The translations under genes and the position numbers were made by a program. The notes under the pieces were generated by a model. It searched no databases, was not told the origin of the DNA, and saw only the letters and a list, made by a program, of their open reading frames with translations. From contig CAZAEL010000048.1 of NCBI GenBank assembly GCA_964484135.1, forward strand, positions 1 to 17,622: a stretch of DNA of 17,622 bases, given 5' to 3'. The DNA is from CAZAEL01 sp964484135. Its GTDB lineage: Bacteria; Elusimicrobiota; Elusimicrobia; FEN-1173. Positions 1 to 5,505 of this stretch are shown piece by piece. The first letter of the stretch is position 1. Every line of letters starts with the position of its first letter.

Positions 1-162
1 TTCGTCGTAGGCTCCGCCGTCCGCGGAAGAAACCACGGCGAGCTCCGCCGGGTTCCCTTCCTCCACCGCCGGCAGGAGCCCCGAACAAGGGAGGAGGATG
101 GCGACGATCCAGGCCATGGGCGCCGGGCGGGGACGGGGCAGGGAGGAGGGCGGCGTCTTCAT
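1..162 (-). CDS. Exported protein, N-terminal part only (possible ABC-type substrate-binding protein)
   Basis: An open frame starts at ATG (162-160) and runs off the left edge, giving 54 codons. The protein has a Pro/Arg-rich n-region, a hydrophobic stretch MAWIVAILLPCSGLLPA, then a mature start near EEGNPAELAVVSSADGGAY. The first part reads as a signal peptide or membrane anchor; the Cys in LLPCSG is not in a good lipobox. The AVVSSADGGAY stretch recalls the first beta strand of ABC substrate-binding proteins of the TrpX-like family (known family pattern; weak match here). Its ATG overlaps the TGA stop of the upstream response regulator gene as ATGA and there is no clear Shine-Dalgarno, so translational coupling is likely. 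The coupling suggests a shared signalling or uptake role, but the fragment is too short to assign a function. Confidence 0.6.
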   Translation of the reverse strand, partial: MKTPPSSLPRPRPAPMAWIVAILLPCSGLLPAVEEGNPAELAVVSSADGGAYDE

Positions 163-758
163 CGGGTTTTTTCGAGGAGCGCTTTCAACCTGAGGGAAAG
201 GGCCTGGCTGTCGAAGGGTTTGGCCAGGAAGTCGTCGGCCCCGGTCCCCAGGGACTTGGCGCGGGACTCTTCCACCTCCTGGCCGGAGATGACCAGGATC
301 TTGATGTGTCTGGTCGCGGGGTCGGCGCGGATCAGCCGGCAGATCTTGTACCCGTCCATGCCGGGCATGTTGAGGTCCAGGAGGACCAGGTGGGGGGACG
401 CGGCCGTGATCTTCTGCCCCGCCTCGAAGCCGTCGGCGGCTTCCTGCACATCGGCCTCGGGATAGAGCCGGCGCAGGGTGCGGACGAGCATCCGGCGGAC
501 GTTGTCCTCGTCGTCCACGATCAGGACGCGGAGGGGGGCGGCGTCCGCCAGGCCGGCGGGGAGCGGAAAGTTGTGGGCCTTCAGGAACGCGGCCAAGTCT
601 TCGGCCCAGACCCGGCGGTGGCCGCCGCCCGTGGTGAAGGCGGGCATCTTGCCTTCCTCGATCCACCGGCCCACGGTGGCGGGCGTCACCAGGCAGATGC
701 GGGCGATGTCGTAGGTGCCGAAGGCTTTTCGCGGGGGGGCGGGGGTTGCTTTGTTCAT
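159..758 (-). CDS. Orphan response regulator: excisionase/MerR-like HTH fused to a CheY-like receiver
   Basis: This 199-aa protein probably links phosphorylation to DNA binding. Residues 14-62 are an excisionase/MerR-type helix-turn-helix: DIARICLVTPATVGRWIEEG, followed by the GGGHRRV wing. Residues 77-199 are a receiver domain with acidic pair D82/D83, phospho-acceptor D128 in LVLLDLNMPG, S158 and K180 in LAKPFD. The HTH lies at the N-terminus, the reverse of OmpR-type order. I chose ATG at 758 because GAGG sits 6 nt upstream (GAGGCCGCC-ATG) and the HTH starts shortly after. A TTG at 812 would add 18 residues encoded by AT-rich promoter-like DNA. The gene overlaps the next minus-strand gene by ATGA, so they form an operon. 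No partner kinase is in view. A perfect palindrome in its own promoter suggests autoregulation (inference). Confidence 0.88.
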   Translation of the reverse strand: MNKATPAPPRKAFGTYDIARICLVTPATVGRWIEEGKMPAFTTGGGHRRVWAEDLAAFLKAHNFPLPAGLADAAPLRVLIVDDEDNVRRMLVRTLRRLYPEADVQEAADGFEAGQKITAASPHLVLLDLNMPGMDGYKICRLIRADPATRHIKILVISGQEVEESRAKSLGTGADDFLAKPFDSQALSLRLKALLEKTR

Positions 759-776
759 GGCGGCCTCGATTATCTC

Positions 777-792
777 TATTAAATGTTTAATA
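777..792. promoter_or_regulatory. Perfect 16-bp palindrome, candidate operator
   Basis: TATTAAA-TG-TTTAATA is a perfect inverted repeat with 7-bp arms and a 2-bp centre. It sits where the -10 region of the minus-strand response regulator promoter would fall, between the TTGACA element (807-812) and the start codon at 758. Binding here would block transcription. The response regulator itself is an obvious candidate ligand (inference). Confidence 0.5.
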
Positions 793-812
793 TGATTTAT
801 ATGTTTTGTCAA
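785..812 (-). promoter_or_regulatory. Candidate promoter for the minus-strand response regulator
   Basis: On the minus strand TTGACA (812-807) is a perfect sigma-70 -35 box. With a 17-bp spacer the -10 would be TAAACA (790-785), a poor match (3 of 6). TATTAA (793-788) fits better but leaves only 14 bp. The local AT-richness in a GC-rich genome supports a promoter; the exact -10 is uncertain. Confidence 0.45.
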
Positions 813-840
813 TGACTTTGTTTTTTGTCCCTGTTTTGTG
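804..840. repeat. Three TTTTGT[C/G] direct repeats in the divergent intergenic region
   Basis: TTTTGTC at 804-810, TTTTGTC at 823-829 and TTTTGTG at 834-840 have start-to-start spacings of 19 and 11 bp, roughly two turns and one helical turn. Phased direct repeats are the usual site type of OmpR-family regulators, and such a regulator is encoded 100 bp downstream. The first copy overlaps the TTGACA element. The region is T-rich, so chance is possible. Confidence 0.35.
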
Positions 841-869
841 TTGAATTCGCGGTGTGATCCGGGGTAGGC

Positions 870-899
870 TTGTTTCCAGGGAAGGGATTTGTCTAAAAT
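870..899 (+). promoter_or_regulatory. Candidate promoter for the OmpR-family response regulator
   Basis: TTGTTT (870-875) and TAAAAT (894-899) are separated by 18 bp. The -10 matches consensus at 5 of 6 positions, the -35 only at the TTG. It lies 45 bp upstream of the start codon at 944, giving a short leader. Nothing else in the 759-943 gap is coding. Confidence 0.4.
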
Positions 900-943
900 G
901 AGGAAAGCGTCCGAGGGACCGGTTTGCCTGAGAAGGGGAGGAC

Positions 944-1651
944 ATGCCTCAGAAAATCCTGGTGATTGACGACGACCCCGCGGTGCAGGAGTTTTTGGTC
1001 AAGGGACTGCAGAGGAAGGGCTACGATCCGCTGCTGGCGCTGACGGGGGAGGACGGCCTGAAGCTGGCGCGGACCAAGGCGCCGGACGTCATCCTGCTGG
1101 ACATCAACCTTCCCGGCATGTCCGGCATCGAGGTCTGCCAGGCCTTGAAGCGGGACCCCCGCACCAGCTCCTTTCCCGTCCTGGTGATCACCGGCAACGA
1201 CCGGGAAGGGCAGGAGGTCATCTGCCTGGAGCTGGGCGCGGACGATTACCTGGCCAAGCCCTTCGACATGACCATGCTCCTGGCCCACGTCCATTCTTTG
1301 CTGCGGCGGGGCCCCTACCTCGGCACCCACCAGAACGAGATCGAGAAGGACGGCCTGCGCCTGCAGCTTCAGGAGAAGGTGGTCCACCTGGCGGGCCGGC
1401 GGTGCGACCAGCTCACGCCCAAGGAGTTCGACCTGCTCTATCAGCTGGTCCGCAACGCGGCCACGCCGCTGAAGCGGGAGTTCCTGTACCAGAAAGTGTG
1501 GGGCGCGGCGCCCGTGACGCCGGCCGTGCTCCGCACCGTGGACGTGCACGTGCAGCGCGTCCGCTCCAAGCTGGGGCTGGACCGCAAGGCCGGGATCGTG
1601 GCCGTGTCCGGCCGCGGTTACATGTGGTCCCTGCCGTCGCCGGACGAATAA
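944..1651 (+). CDS. OmpR/PhoB-family response regulator (receiver plus winged helix)
   Basis: This 235-aa protein is a standard two-component transcription factor. The receiver spans residues 3-121, with acidic residues D9-D11, phospho-acceptor D53 in VILLDINLPG, T83 and K105 in LAKPFD. Residues 130-230 form the Trans_Reg_C winged helix, with LTPKEFDLLYQLV, the recognition-helix region VDVHVQRVRSKLG and the C-terminal hairpin GRGYMW. A strong GGGGAGG (935-941) lies just upstream of the ATG, with a short spacer of 2 nt. It is transcribed away from the other response regulator and is followed 37 bp later by msrA, probably as one transcript. No histidine kinase is adjacent, so the input signal is unknown. 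Pairing with a methionine sulfoxide repair enzyme hints at an envelope or oxidative-stress regulon (inference only). Confidence 0.93.
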   Translation: MPQKILVIDDDPAVQEFLVKGLQRKGYDPLLALTGEDGLKLARTKAPDVILLDINLPGMSGIEVCQALKRDPRTSSFPVLVITGNDREGQEVICLELGADDYLAKPFDMTMLLAHVHSLLRRGPYLGTHQNEIEKDGLRLQLQEKVVHLAGRRCDQLTPKEFDLLYQLVRNAATPLKREFLYQKVWGAAPVTPAVLRTVDVHVQRVRSKLGLDRKAGIVAVSGRGYMWSLPSPDE

Positions 1652-1688
1652 AGGCGCGCGCCGGGGTTCTTTCCCAGGGGAACGGGGG

Positions 1689-2312
1689 ATGATTTTTCGG
1701 AGAAAGGCGGGGGTTTTCCTCGCGGCATTTCTTTTTCAAGGGGGGCTTGTCATGGCGGACGCCGCAAAGCCGGGGAAAGGCCCGGAGAAGGCCACATTCG
1801 CGGGCGGGTGCTTTTGGTGCACGGAGCCGCCCTTCGAGAATCTGAAAGACCGGGGCGTGCTGGAGGTTCGCTCGGGGTACACGGGCGGCGCCAAGGCGAA
1901 CCCCACGTACGAGGAGGTCTGCACCGGCGAGACCGGCCACGCCGAGGCGGTGGAGGTGACCTTCGACCCGTCCCGCATCTCCTACGGGGAGTTGTTGGAG
2001 GTGTTTTGGCGGAACGTGGACCCCACGGACCCGGACGGGCAGTTCGCGGACAAGGGCTCCCAGTACCGCACCGCCATCTTTTACCACGGCGAGGGACAGA
2101 AGCGGCTGGCCGAAAAGTCCAAAGAGGATTTGGCCAAGTCGGGCAAGTTCAAGGACCCCATCGTGACGGAGATCGTCCCGGCCGCGCCCTTCTATCCCGC
2201 CGAGGATTACCACCAGAATTTTTACAGGAAGAACCCCCTGCGGTACAATTCCTATAAGGCGGGTTCCGGCCGGGAAGGCTTCCTCAAGCGGACCTGGGGG
2301 GAGAAAAAGTAG
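1689..2312 (+). CDS. msrA: Exported peptide-methionine (S)-S-oxide reductase MsrA
   Basis: MsrA reduces S-methionine sulfoxide in proteins. The 207-aa product begins with a signal peptide (MIFRRK, hydrophobic 8-22, likely cleavage at ADA/A after residue 25), so it probably acts outside the cytoplasm. The catalytic motif is GGCFWC at 39-44, with nucleophile C41. Other family motifs are SGYTGG (62-67), the GETGHAEAVEV block (80-90) and AEDYHQNFY (171-179). The only cysteines are C41, C44 and C78. The C-terminal resolving cysteines of E. coli-type MsrA are absent, so C44 or C78 would have to resolve the sulfenic acid (inference). The start at 1689 has GGGGG just upstream. An ATG at 1752 would remove the signal peptide. 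The gene converges on the helicase gene with only 10 bp between the stop codons and no visible terminator. Confidence 0.95.
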   Translation: MIFRRKAGVFLAAFLFQGGLVMADAAKPGKGPEKATFAGGCFWCTEPPFENLKDRGVLEVRSGYTGGAKANPTYEEVCTGETGHAEAVEVTFDPSRISYGELLEVFWRNVDPTDPDGQFADKGSQYRTAIFYHGEGQKRLAEKSKEDLAKSGKFKDPIVTEIVPAAPFYPAEDYHQNFYRKNPLRYNSYKAGSGREGFLKRTWGEKK

Positions 2313-2322
2313 CCTTCCGGTT

Positions 2323-3855
2323 TTAGAACAGCGTCCCCTGCCGGGGCTTGGGCGGTGTTTTTCGGGCCGCCTCCCGTTCCCGCAGGACGCGCAGCTCTTC
2401 CTCGATGTCCCGCAGGAAAGGCGACGGCCCGGCCTCGCGGATCTTTCCGAAGAGCGCCCGTTTCCGGGCGTGGGACAGGAAAAGCCGGTTCTTGGCCCGG
2501 GTCATGCCCACGTAGAAAAGCCGCCGCTCCTCCTCCATCCCCTCTTCCGACAGCGACTCTCCCTCCCGACGGAAGGGCAGGAGCCCCTCCTCGCAGCCCG
2601 CGATGAACACCACGGGGAACTCCAGCCCCTTGGAACGGTGCAGGGTCATGAGGGTGACGGCTTCGCCCGGGGGGATTCCCTCCGCGTCGTCCTGAAAATC
2701 CTCCCGGTCTCCGTCCGCCCCTTCCTCTCGCGCCGGTGTCCTGCCGAAGACCTTGACCGGCAGGCCGGTCCTCTCCAGGGCCTCCCGGATCTTTCCGGCC
2801 TGGGCGTGGAGCCGGTACAGGACCGCCATGTCCCGGAGCCCGTACGCGTACGTTTCCCTTTCTTTCTCGGCCCAGCGGCTGTCGATGGTGAAATAACTGG
2901 CCCCGCCCAGGAGCCCCTCGATCTTTTTCGCCACCATCTCCGCCTCCTCCCGGTCCGTGGCGTGGGCCGAGACGTCGATGGGGAGTCCTTTTTCCAGCTT
3001 GGCCGTCAATTCCCGGGGCAGGTCCGCCCGGTTCCGGCGGATGACCTGCCGGGCGGCCTCCAGGATCACGGCTTGGGACCGGTGGTTTTCCGAGAGGCTC
3101 AGGACGCGGTGGTCCGGGAAATCTTTTTTGAATCGCTCGAAGGGGCGGAACCCGCCGCCCGCGAACCCGTAGATGGACTGGTCCGGGTCGCCGATCACGC
3201 AGACCGCGCCCGCGGCCAGCCGGCGCAGGAGGCTGTACTGGGCGGGGGTGGTGTCCTGGAACTCGTCCGCCAGGATGTGTTGGAAGCGGCGGCGGTATTC
3301 CTCCAGCGTTTCCGGCCGTTCATCGAAGAGGCGGTGGACGTAAACGAAGAGATCGTCGTGGTCCAGGCGCTTTGAGTCCAGGAGCCGGCGCTGGTATTCC
3401 GCGGCCGGCCCCTCTGCCGGAAGGGACAACGCCTGCTTTTGCCGCCGCACCTTTTCCAGAAAAGCCCCCGCCTCTTTCCGCGGCAGGAGCCCCTCCAGGA
3501 GCGCGGGCTTGTCCTCCTCCGGGATGATTTCGAAAGGAACGCCAGGCCCGAAGGGATGGCCCCGCTCCCGCAGGATCTTCAGGGCCGCGGCGTGGAAGGT
3601 GTCCACCCAGAGTCCGTCGAGGGCCGGGGCCGCGGGGGAGCCTTTGAGCAGGGCCCGCAAACGGTCTCTCATTTCCCGGGCCGCGGCGCGGGTGAAGGTC
3701 AGGGCCAGGAGGTTCCGCGGGGGGACGTTCTCTTCTCTCAGCAGGCGGGCCGCCCGGTGGGCGAAGACGCGGGTCTTGCCGGTGCCGGGGCCGGCCACGA
3801 TCAGGAGGGCTCGATGGTCGGCTTGGACCGCTTCTTTTTGGCGGTCGTTGAGCAT
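2323..3855 (-). CDS. Short UvrD/Rep-type superfamily 1A DNA helicase without a 2B domain
   Basis: This 510-aa protein carries every SF1A helicase motif: Q motif LNDRQKEAV (2-10), Walker A AGPGTGKT (21-28), Ia LALTFTRAAAREM (50-62), II DEFQD (197-201), III GDPDQSIYGF (222-231), IV LSENHRS (254-260), V TLMTLHRSKGLEF (401-413) and VI RRLFYVGMTRAKNRL (444-458). It should be an ATP-driven 3'-5' helicase. UvrD, Rep and PcrA are about 650-750 aa. Here only about 30 residues separate the strand ending KVFG (368-371) from motif V, where the autoinhibitory 2B domain normally sits. The protein ends in RQGTLF, which fits a beta-clamp-binding QxxLF tail. It starts 7 bp after the EndoQ gene with no good Shine-Dalgarno, so translation is probably coupled. 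Role inferred: DNA unwinding in EndoQ-initiated repair. Confidence 0.92.
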   Translation of the reverse strand: MLNDRQKEAVQADHRALLIVAGPGTGKTRVFAHRAARLLREENVPPRNLLALTFTRAAAREMRDRLRALLKGSPAAPALDGLWVDTFHAAALKILRERGHPFGPGVPFEIIPEEDKPALLEGLLPRKEAGAFLEKVRRQKQALSLPAEGPAAEYQRRLLDSKRLDHDDLFVYVHRLFDERPETLEEYRRRFQHILADEFQDTTPAQYSLLRRLAAGAVCVIGDPDQSIYGFAGGGFRPFERFKKDFPDHRVLSLSENHRSQAVILEAARQVIRRNRADLPRELTAKLEKGLPIDVSAHATDREEAEMVAKKIEGLLGGASYFTIDSRWAEKERETYAYGLRDMAVLYRLHAQAGKIREALERTGLPVKVFGRTPAREEGADGDREDFQDDAEGIPPGEAVTLMTLHRSKGLEFPVVFIAGCEEGLLPFRREGESLSEEGMEEERRLFYVGMTRAKNRLFLSHARKRALFGKIREAGPSPFLRDIEEELRVLREREAARKTPPKPRQGTLF

Positions 3856-3862
3856 GGCGGGG

Positions 3863-5164
3863 TCAGAGGAGGGACAGCTGTTTTTTGGGGGTGAAATCCT
3901 TTTTGGAGAGAACGGAGATGACGCCGTACTCGCCGTCGTATCCCGGCTGGACCTGAACCCGGCCCCGCCGCATGTTGTCCAGGGCCCGGGCCAGGAGCGG
4001 GAACCCTTCGGCCTCCAGCCGTTCCACGGGAAGCTCCCGCAGGATGGAAAACTCGTTGCCGAACCGGCCCAGGAGCCGGTGGTACAGCCGGTCCACCTTC
4101 ACGCTGGCGGGCCCCACGTCCAGGGTCTGGCCGATGACTTCCTTGAAAGGAACGATGTTCTCGTACGCGGGCGCGCCCGCGGGCCTTTGCCCCTCGGGAC
4201 GGTCCGCCAGCTTTTCCACCCGGTGGAGGACGCCCACGGTCACGGGCTTGCCGCATTCCGGGCAGAGGCCCTGGCGCTTGAGGGTCTCGGGAGGGAGCAG
4301 GCGGGTCTTGCACTTGCGGTGGCCGTCCACGTGGTATTTGCCTTCCTCCGGGAAGAACTCCAGGGTCTTGAGGAGCCGGCTGCCGTCCCGTTTGCGGAAG
4401 GCGTTGAAGAGGCCGTCGTAGGAGAGGGGCGCCTCCAGCAGGTTGGCCTCCCGCGCGAGCTTTTCCGGCGAGTGGGCGTCGGAGTTGGAGATGAGGGTGA
4501 CGGCGTCCAGCTGGGACAGCCGCCAGTTCATGGGCGGGTCCGAGGACAGCCCCGTCTCGATGGCGAAGATGCGGGGGGTGAGGTCGTCGAAGCATTCTTC
4601 CAGGGAGTCGAAGCCGGACTCGGAGCCGAAGACCGCGAAGTGGGGCGTCCAGGCGTGGGCCGGGATCAGGTGGGCCTCTTCCGACGATTCCAGGACCAGG
4701 GACAGCAGGTTTTTGGAGTCCAGCCCCAGGATGGGCCGGCCGTCGGAACGGATGTTGCCGATCTTTTCCAGCCGGGCGTTGATCTTGGCCGCGGCTTCGA
4801 AGGACGGCGCGAAGACCAGGTGGTGCACCTTCCGCACGCGGCCCCCCTTCTTATAGATGCAGCTGATCTCCACGCCGAGGACGAATCGCACCGGCGCCCG
4901 GCAGGCGGGGGGGACCTTTTCGTCCACCGCCTTGGCCAGTTCCGGCTTCAGTTGAAAGAGGCCGGGTTCCGCGGGGACGAGCTTTTCCTTGAGCTCCGCG
5001 AACCAGCGGGGGTGGGTGAAATCCCCCGTGGCCAGGACGGTGATGCCCTTGAGCTGGCACCATTGATGGAGCGTCTCCGGCCGCAGGGCCCGGCTGCAGG
5101 CCCGGGACAGATAGGAATGGATGTGGAGGTCGGCGATGATGCGCATGGGCCCCCATCTTATCAC
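3863..5164 (-). CDS. Endonuclease Q-type PHP-domain DNA repair nuclease
   Basis: The 433-aa product matches the EndoQ family, which nicks DNA 5' of deaminated bases (uracil, hypoxanthine) and abasic sites. PHP metal-binding motifs are visible: DLHIHS (12-17), GDFTHPRW (47-54), GVEIS (97-101), HAW (170-172) and SNSDAHS (226-232). A zinc-ribbon-like segment follows: C285 and CPEC (301-304), then GKPVTVGVLHRVEKL. PGYDGEYGVISV (408-419) is the conserved C-terminal block, and the protein ends KKQLSLL, like a clamp-binding peptide. The GTG start at 5164 is backed by GGAGG 7 nt upstream. ATG at 5146 (MRIIADLHIH) is where family homology begins and is a fair alternative. It is the first gene of an operon with the helicase. 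Archaeal EndoQ is reported to work with PCNA, which makes the tail notable. Confidence 0.9.
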   Translation of the reverse strand: MIRWGPMRIIADLHIHSYLSRACSRALRPETLHQWCQLKGITVLATGDFTHPRWFAELKEKLVPAEPGLFQLKPELAKAVDEKVPPACRAPVRFVLGVEISCIYKKGGRVRKVHHLVFAPSFEAAAKINARLEKIGNIRSDGRPILGLDSKNLLSLVLESSEEAHLIPAHAWTPHFAVFGSESGFDSLEECFDDLTPRIFAIETGLSSDPPMNWRLSQLDAVTLISNSDAHSPEKLAREANLLEAPLSYDGLFNAFRKRDGSRLLKTLEFFPEEGKYHVDGHRKCKTRLLPPETLKRQGLCPECGKPVTVGVLHRVEKLADRPEGQRPAGAPAYENIVPFKEVIGQTLDVGPASVKVDRLYHRLLGRFGNEFSILRELPVERLEAEGFPLLARALDNMRRGRVQVQPGYDGEYGVISVLSKKDFTPKKQLSLL

Positions 5165-5236
5165 AGACGGACCTCCGCGGCAAAGGGCATCGGGGGCATC
5201 GGCGCCAAGTTTCGTGACGCATTTGAGAGGCTCATG

Positions 5237-5265
5237 ATTTTACAGTTTTGTTACAACAAATTAAA
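5237..5265 (-). promoter_or_regulatory. Candidate EndoQ operon promoter
   Basis: On the minus strand TTTAAT (5265-5260) and TAAAAT (5242-5237) are spaced by exactly 17 bp. The -10 matches at 5 of 6 positions, the -35 at 3 of 6. It would give a leader of about 65 nt before the GTG at 5164. Confidence 0.35.
5247..5260. promoter_or_regulatory. 14-bp palindrome inside the EndoQ promoter spacer
   Basis: TTTGTT-AC-AACAAA is a perfect inverted repeat with 6-bp arms and a 2-bp centre, the same layout (AT-rich arms, 2-bp centre) as the palindrome at 777-792. It lies between the proposed -35 and -10 boxes, a position suited to a repressor. The sequences of the two palindromes differ, so a shared regulator is not implied. 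Confidence 0.4.
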
Positions 5266-5272
5266 AGCCCCC

Positions 5273-5292
5273 TAAGGCCCGTGCCTTATGAT
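5273..5292 (+). promoter_or_regulatory. Hairpin TAAGGC/GCCTTA overlapping a TATGAT box upstream of the giant gene
   Basis: TAAGGC (5273-5278), loop CCGT, GCCTTA (5283-5288) form a perfect 6-bp inverted repeat. TATGAT (5287-5292) is a good -10 (5 of 6) about 90 bp upstream of the giant gene start, and it overlaps the right arm. No convincing -35 lies 16-18 bp upstream. It may be a promoter with operator, or a structured leader; there is no T-run, so it is not a typical terminator. Confidence 0.3.
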
Positions 5293-5379
5293 ATGCCGCA
5301 ATTGTCCGTCCGCGCTGTCCGCCGTGCGGCCGATTCCAACAAAACGTTCGAATCTTCCCAAGGTCTGAAGGGGGACCCC

Positions 5380-5505
5380 ATGAATCGTTTTACGCCGTCG
5401 GAAATGATCCGCGCCAAAGAGCCGATGAAAGGCAGGAAATGCCTTGCCGGCGTCATGGCTTTCGTCTTTTTTTATTCCACCGTGGCGGCGCCTTTGGCCG
5501 AGGCC
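5380..5505 (+). other. Sec signal peptide of the giant protein
   Basis: Residues 1-42. A basic n-region (KGRK at 17-20) is followed by a hydrophobic core CLAGVMAFVFFYSTVAAPLA and an AEA/N signal peptidase I site after residue 42. From the alternative start at residue 16 it is a 27-aa classical signal peptide. It marks the protein for export across the inner membrane. Confidence 0.8.

Larger units (their letters stand above)
5165..5379. promoter_or_regulatory. Divergent regulatory region between EndoQ and the giant gene
   Basis: This 215-bp gap is non-coding. It has an AT-rich core (about 5235-5270) in otherwise GC-rich DNA and separates divergently transcribed genes. From left to right it holds the EndoQ ribosome-binding site (GGAGG on the minus strand), a perfect tandem 9-bp duplication GGGCATCGG at 5185-5202, a minus-strand promoter candidate, a 14-bp palindrome, a 6-bp hairpin, and the AAGGGG Shine-Dalgarno of the giant gene. 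Confidence 0.6.

Noticed and set aside
759..812. Extended TTG start for the minus-strand response regulator
   Set aside because: The extra 18 codons lie in AT-rich promoter-like DNA, and the ATG at 758 has a GAGG at the right distance.
1666..1683. GTTC...GAAC dyad between the OmpR regulator and msrA as a terminator
   Set aside because: The stem is short and imperfect, with no T-run; it overlaps the msrA ribosome-binding region.
1413..2213. 266-codon minus-strand frame across the OmpR regulator and msrA
   Set aside because: It runs antisense to two clear genes and has no motif.
3853..3865. EndoQ and helicase as one gene split by a frameshift
   Set aside because: EndoQ ends naturally after its conserved C-terminal block and a clamp-like tail, and the helicase has its own ATG and complete Q motif. 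Fusions may exist elsewhere, but these look like two genes.
3509..5275. 588-codon plus-strand open frame opposite the EndoQ gene
   Set aside because: Antisense shadow: EndoQ motifs cover the minus strand fully, and the plus product is low-complexity with no family signal.
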